This document shows, piece by piece, positions 15,391 to 23,601 of a stretch of 24,227 bases of DNA (the first letter of the stretch is position 1; each line of letters starts with the position of its first letter). The translations under genes and the position numbers were made by a program. Source of the DNA: ZLKRG08 sp046094385 (GTDB taxonomy: Bacteria > Actinomycetota > Actinomycetes > Nanopelagicales > Nanopelagicaceae). Location of the stretch: assembly GCA_046094385.1 (NCBI GenBank), contig JBJTHJ010000128.1:1-24227 (forward strand), in the 5' to 3' direction. The notes under the pieces are model-generated. The model saw only the letters and a list, made by a program, of their open reading frames with translations, made no database searches and was not told the DNA's origin.

Positions 15391-16656
15391 ATGCTCTCGC
15401 GTTTAAATAATATTGATCAATCTAGTAATTGGCGCGCTTTCAGGCATCGTAATTTTAGAATTCTTTATGCAGCTAGTTTGCTCACCAATATTGGAACTTG
15501 GGCGCAGCGTATTGCACAAGATTGGTTGGTATTGGAGCTAACTAATAACAACGGCACTTATCTAGGCATTGTGACCGCATTGCAATTCCTGCCGGTGATG
15601 TTACTTAGCATGCAAGGTGGCGTCTGGGCCGATAAAGTGGATAAGCGAAATGCCTTGGTAATCACCAATTTTGGTGGGGGGCTAACTGCGCTGATTCTGG
15701 GAACTTTGGTAATTACCGATCACGTAGCCATGGAGCAGATTTATATCTTGGCATTTTTGCTCGGTATTTTCGCCGCTATCGATGCCCCAATTCGTCAAAG
15801 TTTCAATATTGAGATTGTCGGTAGAGATGATCTCACCAATGCCATGAGCTTAAATAGCGCAAACTTCCATTTCGGCAGGTTGGTTGGACCAGCGGTTTCG
15901 GGATTTTTGATCGCTGCTTTCGGAACTGGACCATCGTTCTTGATTAATGGCTTCTCATTTCTCGTGGTCATGTTGGCGCTCTTCGCAGTCAAACGTGAAG
16001 AGTTGCATGATCAATATAAAGAGCCAACTGACGGTACTTTGCGAGAAGCATTTGCTTACATAAGAAAGCGACCAGATTTGCAACTAGTCTTGATTGCAGT
16101 CTTCTTCGCATCAAATTTTGGTTTGAATAATCAGATTTTTAATGCCTTAATGGCAACCAAAGAGTTTGGTAAAGGCGCAGCTGCTTATGGAATCTTAGGA
16201 ACTGCAGTTGGATTAGGTTCTTTAACTGGTGCATTGTTATCTGCTAGATATGATCGAACCCGAAGTATCTCTTTTGTGCCTGTTGCCGCAGCCATCTTTG
16301 GTATTTGGGTCTTTGCATTATCGCTTGCACCGAGCTATCACATCTATGCCTTATTGCTACCGATAAACGGAATCAGTGCGTTGACCATGATGATTGCAGC
16401 CAATTCATATGTGCAAGCCAATTCTGATAGCGCAATCCGAGGTCGCATCATGGGTATCTACATGTTTATTTTCATGGGTGGTACCCCCATCGGCTCGCCT
16501 TTGATTGGATATACCGCCGAGCAATTTGGTCCCAGGTTCACCATCGCATTCTGTGGAATTTTCACGATTTTGGCTTCGATAATTGCGCTACTTATTTATA
16601 GAAAGAGCGCTCGAATTCCTGGCGATATCAGCGTGAAGTCGGTGCTTCAAAGCTAG
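15391..16656 (+). CDS. MFS transporter (EntS/MFS_3-like exporter)
   Basis: A 421-residue protein with about 12 hydrophobic helices. The family motif between helices 2 and 3 is GGVWADKVDKRNAL (76-89). The N-terminal NFRILYAASLLTNIGTWAQRIAQDWLVLELT and the middle block IRQSFNIEIVGRDDLTNAMSLNSANFHFGRLVGPAVSG are typical of the MFS_3 (enterobactin-exporter-like) group. These are proton-driven exporters of small molecules or drugs; the substrate here cannot be told, and there are no siderophore genes nearby. It ends 20 bases before the convergent serC gene, and no terminator is seen between them. Confidence 0.88.
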   Translation: MLSRLNNIDQSSNWRAFRHRNFRILYAASLLTNIGTWAQRIAQDWLVLELTNNNGTYLGIVTALQFLPVMLLSMQGGVWADKVDKRNALVITNFGGGLTALILGTLVITDHVAMEQIYILAFLLGIFAAIDAPIRQSFNIEIVGRDDLTNAMSLNSANFHFGRLVGPAVSGFLIAAFGTGPSFLINGFSFLVVMLALFAVKREELHDQYKEPTDGTLREAFAYIRKRPDLQLVLIAVFFASNFGLNNQIFNALMATKEFGKGAAAYGILGTAVGLGSLTGALLSARYDRTRSISFVPVAAAIFGIWVFALSLAPSYHIYALLLPINGISALTMMIAANSYVQANSDSAIRGRIMGIYMFIFMGGTPIGSPLIGYTAEQFGPRFTIAFCGIFTILASIIALLIYRKSARIPGDISVKSVLQS

Positions 16657-16676
16657 TGGATCTTAAATCTGGCTAT

Positions 16677-17789
16677 CTAAATTTTATCGACCACATATTC
16701 AATTGACTTCGTTAACGCTTCAATATCACTTGGTTCAACAGCTGGAAACATACCGATGCGCAATTGATTTTTGCCTAATTTGCGGTAAGGCTCAGTATCC
16801 ACGATGCCATTTGCACGTAAGGTAGCGGCAACTTTTGCAGCATCAATTGAATCCTCAAAGTTAATGGTCGCAACCACATTTGAACGCATTGATGGATCTG
16901 CCACAAATGGATGTGTGTAACTGGTTCTCTCGGCCCATTGATAGATGATCTTCGCACTTTGTTGGCTGCGGCCAGAGGAGAAACTCAATCCGCCATTTTG
17001 ATTGAACCACTCAATCTGCTCTGCAAGCAGAATCAAGGTGGCTAATGCAGGAGTGTTATAAGTTTGATCTAACTTCGAATTTTCAATTGCGATTGTCAGA
17101 TCAAAGAATGCTGGAATCCATCGCCCTGATTCTTTGATCTTGGCTGCTCGTTCAAGTGCCGCTGGACTCATGAGCGCAATCCAGAGTCCACCATCAGATG
17201 CAAAAGATTTTTGGGGCGCAAAATAGTAGGTATCGAACTCTTTTGAATCGACCATCAGGCCTCCAGCTGCGGAGGTAGCGTCAACTAGGACCAGAGAGCC
17301 TTCGGTATTCGCTAGGCGTTTGATGGGCATCGATACTCCGGTGGAGGTCTCATTATGAGTAAGTGCATATACATCAACATCAGCTTCGACAATCGGCAAT
17401 GGATGGGAACCAGGCTCGGTGCTAATGATTGAGGGATCAGCTATGAATGGATTCTCTTTGACGGCTTGTGCAAATTTGCTTGAGAATTCGCCGAAAATTA
17501 AATGTTGCGAGCGTTTTTCGATTAATCCGCTAGCTGCAATATCCCAAAAGGCAGTGGATCCACCATTGCCAAGCACGACTTCATATCCATCTGGAAGGTC
17601 GAATAATGATTTCAAGCCAGTTCTAACTCTGTTTACCACTTGCTTTACTGGTTTTTGGCGATGTGAAGTACCAAGAATATTCCGAGATTCAAGGAGCGCA
17701 TCCAGCGCTTCGGCTCTGATCTTTGAAGGACCACAACCAAAACGTCCATCCCTTGGCTTTAAACTCTCCGGAATTTTTATTTCGCTCAT
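16677..17789 (-). CDS. serC: Phosphoserine aminotransferase (actinobacterial type)
   Basis: SerC converts 3-phosphohydroxypyruvate and glutamate to phosphoserine in serine biosynthesis, using pyridoxal 5'-phosphate; in some bacteria it also acts in the deoxyxylulose-dependent B6 pathway. The 370-residue protein has the PLP-binding aspartate in VDATSAAGG (D170) and the Schiff-base lysine K194 in APQKSFASDGG. The opening RFGCGPSKIR and the TSHRQKPVK segment mark the class-V aminotransferase SerC fold. It lies nine bases after pdxH on the same strand, so the two are almost certainly co-transcribed, pairing PLP formation with a PLP enzyme. The 3' end faces the MFS gene. Confidence 0.95.
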   Translation of the reverse strand: MSEIKIPESLKPRDGRFGCGPSKIRAEALDALLESRNILGTSHRQKPVKQVVNRVRTGLKSLFDLPDGYEVVLGNGGSTAFWDIAASGLIEKRSQHLIFGEFSSKFAQAVKENPFIADPSIISTEPGSHPLPIVEADVDVYALTHNETSTGVSMPIKRLANTEGSLVLVDATSAAGGLMVDSKEFDTYYFAPQKSFASDGGLWIALMSPAALERAAKIKESGRWIPAFFDLTIAIENSKLDQTYNTPALATLILLAEQIEWFNQNGGLSFSSGRSQQSAKIIYQWAERTSYTHPFVADPSMRSNVVATINFEDSIDAAKVAATLRANGIVDTEPYRKLGKNQLRIGMFPAVEPSDIEALTKSIEYVVDKI

Positions 17790-17798
17790 AATTGGATT

Positions 17799-18458
17799 TT
17801 ATGGGTAATATCGATTTACTACCCAGTCAGTAGAAATCTCTCCCGAATTTTGAGACCGTTCAAAACGAATTCGATCATGTAAGCGCGATCTACGTCCTTG
17901 CCAGAATTCAATGGCAAAAGGTCTTACTAGGTAGCCGCCCCAAAATGGGGGAGTCGGTACCACGGTTCCTTCGGGCCATTTCTCTGCGGCTCCCTTGAAC
18001 CTTGATTCGACCTCTTCGCGACTTGCAAGTGGTGCAGAGTGTTGTGAAGCCCATGCCCCGATTTGCGAAGACCAAGGTCTGGTTTTGAAATAACTCTCCG
18101 ATTCTTCGCGTGAGATTTTCTCTGCATATCCTTGAACAATTACTTGTCGCTCCATTGGATACCATGGAAACAATAAAGAGACTTGGGGATTGGCTTCAAT
18201 CGCAGTTGCTTTTCTGGAGTTGTAATTTGTAAAGAAGGTAAATCCATCTTCGTTTGCATCTTTCAATAAAACTGATCTGCTGGTGATTTCATCATCGCCA
18301 CTTAAAGTCGATAGCACCATGGCATTGGGTTCGACAATTGAGACAAGTTCGGCCGCCTCTTTTAGCCAAGTTTTAAATCCGACAATAGGGTCATCGGGCA
18401 GGGCTAACTCCCGCTCGCTGTATAAGCGGCGCATCGATTGGATTTCTTCGCGGTTCAT
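17799..18458 (-). CDS. pdxH: Pyridoxamine/pyridoxine 5'-phosphate oxidase
   Basis: PdxH oxidises pyridoxine or pyridoxamine phosphate to pyridoxal phosphate with FMN, the last step of B6 synthesis and salvage. The 219-residue length is standard. Visible signatures are SRSVLLK (60-66) and FFTNYNSRKA (75-84) for FMN binding, PPFWGGYLVRP (170-180), and the C-terminal EFWQGRRSRLHDR (184-196), closing with RYYP. The start at 18458 gives the family's usual MRRLYSERELALPDDPI opening. No Shine-Dalgarno sequence is present. It leads a two-gene unit with serC and is divergent from the citrate synthase gene, with 71 bases between start codons. Confidence 0.96.
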   Translation of the reverse strand: MNREEIQSMRRLYSERELALPDDPIVGFKTWLKEAAELVSIVEPNAMVLSTLSGDDEITSRSVLLKDANEDGFTFFTNYNSRKATAIEANPQVSLLFPWYPMERQVIVQGYAEKISREESESYFKTRPWSSQIGAWASQHSAPLASREEVESRFKGAAEKWPEGTVVPTPPFWGGYLVRPFAIEFWQGRRSRLHDRIRFERSQNSGEISTDWVVNRYYP

Positions 18459-18516
18459 GTATCTAAGGTCACTTTATCGTGGTTGGCCTTTGGTTTTTAC
18501 CCCTAAAAAATGGGGG

Positions 18517-18522
18517 CAGAAT
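18517..18522 (+). promoter_or_regulatory. Putative -10 box before the citrate synthase gene
   Basis: CAGAAT ends seven bases before the ATG at 18530, consistent with a leaderless or near-leaderless transcript. No Shine-Dalgarno sequence lies at a useful distance; the G run at 18512-18516 is 13 bases from the start. This is the weakest of the leaderless candidates. Confidence 0.3.
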
Positions 18523-18529
18523 TAGCCGC

Positions 18530-19645
18530 ATGAGTGAGGATTTCAAGCCGGGTCTCGAAGGCGTTATCGCATTTGAATCTGAGATTGCCGAGCCAGATAA
18601 GGAAGGTAGCGCACTTCGCTATCGTGGCGTTGATATCGAAGATCTAGTTGGTCGCGTCTCATTCGGAAATGTATGGGGATTGTTAGTTGACGATCAATTT
18701 AATCCCGGCCTGCCTTCGGCTGAGAAATTTCCATTACCAGTTCATTCAGGTGATGTGCGTGTTGATGTGCAATCTGCAATTGCGATGCTCGCACCAGCTT
18801 GGGGTTTTAAACCACTTCTAGATATATCGGACGAAGAGGCGCGTGACAATTTGGCTCGCGCATCGGTGATGGTACTTTCTTATGTTGCGCAATCTGCAAG
18901 AGGATATGCAGCCCCAGCCGTTCCCGAATCAGAGATTGATAAAGCTCATACCGTAACTGAACGAATGATGATTCGTTGGCGCGGTGAACCTGATCCAAAG
19001 CATGTTCGTGCTGTTGATGCTTACTTTGTCTCTGCTGCGGAACACGGTATGAATGCATCTACTTTTACCGCTCGAGTAATTGCTTCAACTGGTGCGGATG
19101 TTGCTGCCTCGCTATCAGGTGCGATTGGTGCGATGTCTGGACCTTTACATGGTGGTGCACCATCTCGAGTTCTACATATGATCGAAGAGGTTGAGCAACG
19201 TGGTGATGCGCGCACTTATGTAAAAGAATTATTAGATAAAGGTGAGCGTTTGATGGGATTTGGACATCGTGTTTATCGCGCTCAAGATCCGCGCTCTCGC
19301 ACTTTACGACGCACATGTGAAGAGTTGGCTGCACCTAGATATGAAGTTGCCAAAGCGCTCGAAGAGGCTGCGCTTGCTGAATTGCGTGAACGTCGCCCTG
19401 ATCGGGTCCTTGAGACCAATGTCGAATTTTGGGCGGCAGTTCTCTTGGATTTCGCTGAAGTTCCGGCACATATGTTCACCCCGAGGTTTACCTCTGCGCG
19501 TACCGCGGGTTGGTCTGCTCACATCCTCGAGCAAAAGCGCACCGGACGTTTGATCCGCCCGTCAGCTCGATATGTAGGTAAAGCGCCTCGAAAGCCAGAA
19601 GATGTCACTGGTTGGGATGCATCTGTAGATCAACTACATAAATAG
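18530..19645 (+). CDS. citA: Citrate synthase (actinobacterial citrate synthase 2 type)
   Basis: This enzyme condenses acetyl-CoA and oxaloacetate to citrate at the entry of the TCA cycle. From the ATG at 18530 it is 371 residues, opening MSEDFKPGLEGVIAFESEIAE like mycobacterial CitA. An earlier in-frame start at 18479 would add 17 residues (with LWFLPLKNGG) that the family lacks and would read through the promoter region. Catalytic residues are present: H207 in GPLHGG, H246 in GFGHRVY and D307 in LLDFAEVP, with H172 in EHGMNAS for oxaloacetate binding. Other actinobacterial enzymes of this group are dimeric; a 2-methylcitrate activity cannot be excluded from sequence. Confidence 0.94.
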   Translation: MSEDFKPGLEGVIAFESEIAEPDKEGSALRYRGVDIEDLVGRVSFGNVWGLLVDDQFNPGLPSAEKFPLPVHSGDVRVDVQSAIAMLAPAWGFKPLLDISDEEARDNLARASVMVLSYVAQSARGYAAPAVPESEIDKAHTVTERMMIRWRGEPDPKHVRAVDAYFVSAAEHGMNASTFTARVIASTGADVAASLSGAIGAMSGPLHGGAPSRVLHMIEEVEQRGDARTYVKELLDKGERLMGFGHRVYRAQDPRSRTLRRTCEELAAPRYEVAKALEEAALAELRERRPDRVLETNVEFWAAVLLDFAEVPAHMFTPRFTSARTAGWSAHILEQKRTGRLIRPSARYVGKAPRKPEDVTGWDASVDQLHK

Positions 19646-19676
19646 TTAGAAAACCTTAAAAATCGAGAATTAAAGC

Positions 19677-19682
19677 CATAAT
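19677..19682 (+). promoter_or_regulatory. Putative -10 box of a leaderless promoter before the amylase pair
   Basis: CATAAT (one mismatch from TATAAT) ends five bases before the ATG at 19688, with no Shine-Dalgarno sequence. It would drive both GH13 genes. Its last base is the T of a TTG that would otherwise be taken as the start, which argues for the ATG. Confidence 0.45.
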
Positions 19683-19687
19683 TGGCC

Positions 19688-21508
19688 ATGCTAATCGAGC
19701 CACATCATGATGGCAGCGAACTTTATCTTAGTAACGCTTCGCCTAAATTGGGGCAGAAGGTAACTTTCAAAGTTCGCACCCCCAACTCATATAAATTTGA
19801 TAATGCTGTAATTCGTTACTATCACGATGGCGAACCACGTACCGCCCATTTAAAACGGATCAAAAAAGGAAAAGTCGAATCTTGGTGGGGCATAACCATC
19901 CCCATCATCAACTACGAGACTCGTTATCGTTTTCTCTTTGCAGGACCAAATAGATATGACTGGCTAAGTGCAGCAGGTTTAAGTAACCACGACGTACATT
20001 CAAATAGCGATTTTCTTCTGGTGGCACGTCCGGCTTATCCAAGCTGGCTAAAGTCTTCGGTTTTCTACCAAATCTTTCCAGATCGATTTGCGAAGACCGA
20101 TACCAAGAAGTTTGATTTTCGAAAAGTTTTGCCAGATTGGGCGACTCCACGAGATTGGAATCTGCCACCACGAGATAAGAGTAAATTTACCGGCACTGAA
20201 ATCTATGGTGGCGACTTATTTGGCGTAGCAGATCATCTTGACCATGTGCTTGAAGTTGGTGCCAATGGAATCTATTTCACTCCGTTCTTCCCAGCTCGTT
20301 CCAATCATCGATATGACGCAAGTAGTTTTGATGAGGTAGACCCATTATTAGGTGGAAACAAGGCTTGGTTTGCACTGGTAAAAGCTGCCAATCGCAAGAA
20401 GATTCGTTTGGTTGGAGATATCACTTCAAATCATTGTGGAGCTGGGCATTATTGGCTGGCCAAAGCAAAACGAGATAAGAAGAGCAAAGAGGCTGGATTT
20501 TTCTACTGGAATAAGAAATATAAATGGGGCTACGAGGGTTGGTGGGGACTTGAATCCTTACCAAAACTTAATTACGCCTCTAAAGAGCTGAAAAAGTTAA
20601 TGTATGAAGCGCCAAATTCGATCATTCGCAAATGGTTGTCACCTAAGTTTGGCATGTCTGGCTGGCGCGTTGACGTCGGCAATATGACTGGTAAATATGG
20701 CGAGATTGATATCCACGATGAAGTTATGTACGGAATTCGTAAAGCGGTCGAAGAGAGCAGACCAGACGCTTGGTTAGTTGCTGAGAATGCCGATTTTGTG
20801 GCCAATGATCTATCAGGTGCTGGTTGGCATGGAACCATGAATTATCAAGGATTCTCAAGACCGCTCTCATCATGGATGAATGAGAAGGCCAAGCTAAGTG
20901 GTGGCTTCCAAGGACTTCCAATTGACTCACCACGAATATCTGGCCAGCAATTAGTCGCAACCATCAGGAATTTCAATGGATCGATTCCGTGGCGAGCCCT
21001 GGAAGCATCAATGGTGCTTTTAGATTCCCATGACACCCCAAGATTTAGAACGATCGTAGGTGGAGATAAGGATAAACATCTGGCAGCAATGACCATGCTG
21101 CTTACATATCCAGGAGTGCCATCGATCTTCATGGGAGACGAGATTGGTTTTGAAGGTCGGGGCGGAGAAGATAGTAGGCGCACAATTAATTGGGAAGATC
21201 GAAGTAATTGGGATCTTAAGTTCTTAGCTGAAGTGAAGAAGTTGACCAAGTTACGTCGCACGGAGAGCGCACTGATCAATGGTGGCTTACGTTGGGTGGC
21301 AGCCGAAGCTGGATATATCGCATATTTGCGAGAATCAAAGCAGAGCGCAGTATTGGTCTTAATTGTGGCAAAACCTGGAAATGTTGATATAGATCTTGCA
21401 AAACTGGGCTATCGAATCAGCAAGACTTTATATGGACAGAAAGCTTCAGGTACTCGCATTAAATTTAAGGCCAATCAGGCGGGTCAGGGAGTATGGAAAC
21501 TAAGATGA
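19688..21508 (+). CDS. GH13 glycosidase, cytoplasmic cyclomaltodextrinase/neopullulanase-like
   Basis: A 606-residue enzyme of the alpha-amylase clan without a signal peptide, so probably cytoplasmic. Residues 1-115 form a beta-rich N-terminal domain of the type seen in cyclomaltodextrinases and maltogenic amylases (CBM34-like). The barrel begins at SVFYQIFPDRF (about 124-134). All GH13 essentials are present: D244, N248 and H249 in GDITSNH (region I), nucleophile D329 in GWRVDVGN, acid/base E366 in LVAENAD, and H448-D449 in DSHDTPR. Region III (AENAD, where neopullulanases have GEIWH) is unusual. It likely hydrolyses short maltodextrins or cyclodextrins. Its stop overlaps the start of the secreted amylase (ATGA), so the two act as a pair. 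A TTG start at 19682 is possible but less likely. Confidence 0.88.
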   Translation: MLIEPHHDGSELYLSNASPKLGQKVTFKVRTPNSYKFDNAVIRYYHDGEPRTAHLKRIKKGKVESWWGITIPIINYETRYRFLFAGPNRYDWLSAAGLSNHDVHSNSDFLLVARPAYPSWLKSSVFYQIFPDRFAKTDTKKFDFRKVLPDWATPRDWNLPPRDKSKFTGTEIYGGDLFGVADHLDHVLEVGANGIYFTPFFPARSNHRYDASSFDEVDPLLGGNKAWFALVKAANRKKIRLVGDITSNHCGAGHYWLAKAKRDKKSKEAGFFYWNKKYKWGYEGWWGLESLPKLNYASKELKKLMYEAPNSIIRKWLSPKFGMSGWRVDVGNMTGKYGEIDIHDEVMYGIRKAVEESRPDAWLVAENADFVANDLSGAGWHGTMNYQGFSRPLSSWMNEKAKLSGGFQGLPIDSPRISGQQLVATIRNFNGSIPWRALEASMVLLDSHDTPRFRTIVGGDKDKHLAAMTMLLTYPGVPSIFMGDEIGFEGRGGEDSRRTINWEDRSNWDLKFLAEVKKLTKLRRTESALINGGLRWVAAEAGYIAYLRESKQSAVLVLIVAKPGNVDIDLAKLGYRISKTLYGQKASGTRIKFKANQAGQGVWKLR

Positions 21509-23601
21509 TCAGAAAAATATTGGGCTTAGTTTTAATTCTCTCATTTGTCACATACACAAGCGCTGCAGATGATTTAACATCTCTAGCAAGAGATACCGTG
21601 CGAGATGGTGCAGCTAAATCTCAGATTTACTTTGTGATGATCGATCGTTTTGCAAATGGTGACCCAAGTAATGATGAAGCTGGCCTCACCGGGTTCTCTG
21701 CAGTCACCGGCTATGACCCAACCGATATTGGATATTTTCATGGTGGAGACCTAAAAGGCCTAACCGAGAAACTTGATTACATCGCAGGACTTGGCTTCAA
21801 CTCCATCTGGATAACTCCACCGGTAAAGCAGAGATACGTACAAGGGGATTCGGCTGCCTATCATGGCTATTGGGGATTGGATTTCACCACAATTGATCCA
21901 CATCTAGGTACCGAGGCAGATTTCAAGAATTTTGTAGCTGAAGCTCACAAGAGAGATATCAAAGTCATAGTTGATATCGTGATTAACCATACTGCTGATG
22001 TGATCAGATATCGTGGCGATGTATATAGCTACTCAGATTTGGCAAGTTATCCATATAAGGATTGCAGTGGAAAGAAGTTTGATCCTGCCAAGTTCGCAGG
22101 GAAAGCTAACTTTCCTAAGCTCTGTGCAAATAGATCATTTCCGGTCCCACCGATAGTTAGCGATAGATATAAGAATGCGAAAGCTCCGGCTTTTCTAAAT
22201 AACATCACCAACTATCACAACCGTGGCGATTCAACTTTCTCCGGTGAATCCTCAACTTTTGGAGATTTCTTCGGTTTAGATGATGTCTTCACCGAAAAAC
22301 CAGAGGTGGTTGCTGGCTGGACCAAGAATTGGCAGGAGTGGATCACCAAATTCGATATTGATGGGTACCGAATTGATACTGCAAAGCACGTGAATCCAGA
22401 GTTTTGGCAGGTTTTCTTACCAGCAATCTTGAAGACCGCGACAAATGCAGGCAAAAGCTACTTCCCAATCTTTGGGGAAGTTTGGGATAACGACCCCAAT
22501 TATCTAGCTAAGTTTGTAACCGATTACAAATTCCCAAGTGTTCTTGATTTCCCATTTCAAAATGCGGCATCCAAGTATGCAATCTATGGAAATGGTGAAA
22601 GAGACCTGTGGGATCTATTCAATCAAGATGACTTATATACCACTGCCTCCACTAGCGCATATGGCCTCGCCACCTTTTTGGATAACCATGACATGGGACG
22701 AATTGGTAATTTCTTGCAAGGAAATACCGAAGCCACACCAGAACAACTTTTAGAGCGTGGCCAATTTGCACAATCACTCCTCTTTTTACTTCGAGGTGGG
22801 CCGGCTTTGTATTACGGAACCGAGAAAGGAATGACTGGAAATGGTGGCGATAAGTTAGCTCGCCAAGATATGTTCCCAACCCAAGTCATCAATTGGCAAA
22901 ATGAAATTCGAATTGGTGGCTCTCCAATAGGGACCAAGAGCGCTTTTGATATTACAAACCCATTGGAAAAGACCATTTCTGAGTTGCAGAATTTAACCAA
23001 GCAGAATCCAGCGCTTCGTTACGGAACCCAACAGTTGCGTTATGCAAATGATGGCGCTTTTGCAGTAAGTAGATATTTAAATAAACAGGAGTATTTGGTG
23101 GCATTTAATGGACGTGATAATGCAACTAAGTTGAATTTACCAGTCTCTACAACCAACTCCAGGTGGAGCGTTATCTCAGGCAAAGGTGAAGAGGTTAACG
23201 CCACCGAAAGAGCCGTCAATTTAGTGATTCCTGCCAGAAGTTGGGTGGTCTTGAAGGCAGATAATCAGTTCCAGCCAAACACCAAATTAGCGATTAACTT
23301 GGCCAAACCATTCATCGACATCAGGACCAATGAGAGCCTATTGGCACTTACGGCCAGTGTCCCAGGCAGTGATTTCAATGAGGTCACCTTTGCGGTTCGC
23401 CAAAAAGGCAAAGCTTGGTCAGTAGTAGGCACCTCAGATCGCAGAATCATCGGTGCTACCGGTTTTAAAGATGGTTTATACAGAGTCTATTTAAATCCAA
23501 ATAAATATAAAAAAGGAAGTTCGTTAGAAGTAGTTGCCGTAGTCAAGAATGCCAACGATCAGAAGTTGGCTTCTGCCATCCAGAGCTATCTAATTAAGTA
23601 A
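21505..23601 (+). CDS. Secreted GH13 alpha-amylase with C-terminal beta domain
   Basis: A 698-residue exported alpha-glucan hydrolase. The N-terminus MIRKILGLVLILSFVTYTSA is a signal peptide, with likely cleavage after TSA; there is no lipobox cysteine. The barrel starts at QIYFVMIDRFANGD. Catalytic residues are all present: D157 and H162 in DIVINH, nucleophile D291 in GYRIDTAKH, acid/base E325 in FGEVWD, and H395-D396 in FLDNHD. After the usual C-terminal amylase domain (to about 585), a further 100 residues of beta-rich sequence follow, perhaps an Ig-like or carbohydrate-binding module. ATG 21505 overlaps the upstream stop (ATGA), with GGAA six bases before; ATG 21493 would add METK and sits too close to its GGGAG. 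It converges with the esterase gene by 12 bases. Confidence 0.92.
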   Translation: MIRKILGLVLILSFVTYTSAADDLTSLARDTVRDGAAKSQIYFVMIDRFANGDPSNDEAGLTGFSAVTGYDPTDIGYFHGGDLKGLTEKLDYIAGLGFNSIWITPPVKQRYVQGDSAAYHGYWGLDFTTIDPHLGTEADFKNFVAEAHKRDIKVIVDIVINHTADVIRYRGDVYSYSDLASYPYKDCSGKKFDPAKFAGKANFPKLCANRSFPVPPIVSDRYKNAKAPAFLNNITNYHNRGDSTFSGESSTFGDFFGLDDVFTEKPEVVAGWTKNWQEWITKFDIDGYRIDTAKHVNPEFWQVFLPAILKTATNAGKSYFPIFGEVWDNDPNYLAKFVTDYKFPSVLDFPFQNAASKYAIYGNGERDLWDLFNQDDLYTTASTSAYGLATFLDNHDMGRIGNFLQGNTEATPEQLLERGQFAQSLLFLLRGGPALYYGTEKGMTGNGGDKLARQDMFPTQVINWQNEIRIGGSPIGTKSAFDITNPLEKTISELQNLTKQNPALRYGTQQLRYANDGAFAVSRYLNKQEYLVAFNGRDNATKLNLPVSTTNSRWSVISGKGEEVNATERAVNLVIPARSWVVLKADNQFQPNTKLAINLAKPFIDIRTNESLLALTASVPGSDFNEVTFAVRQKGKAWSVVGTSDRRIIGATGFKDGLYRVYLNPNKYKKGSSLEVVAVVKNANDQKLASAIQSYLIK

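Noticed and set aside
18479..18529. 17-residue N-terminal extension of citrate synthase
   Set aside because: Absent from the family; the region has promoter-like sequence and homology begins at the ATG at 18530.
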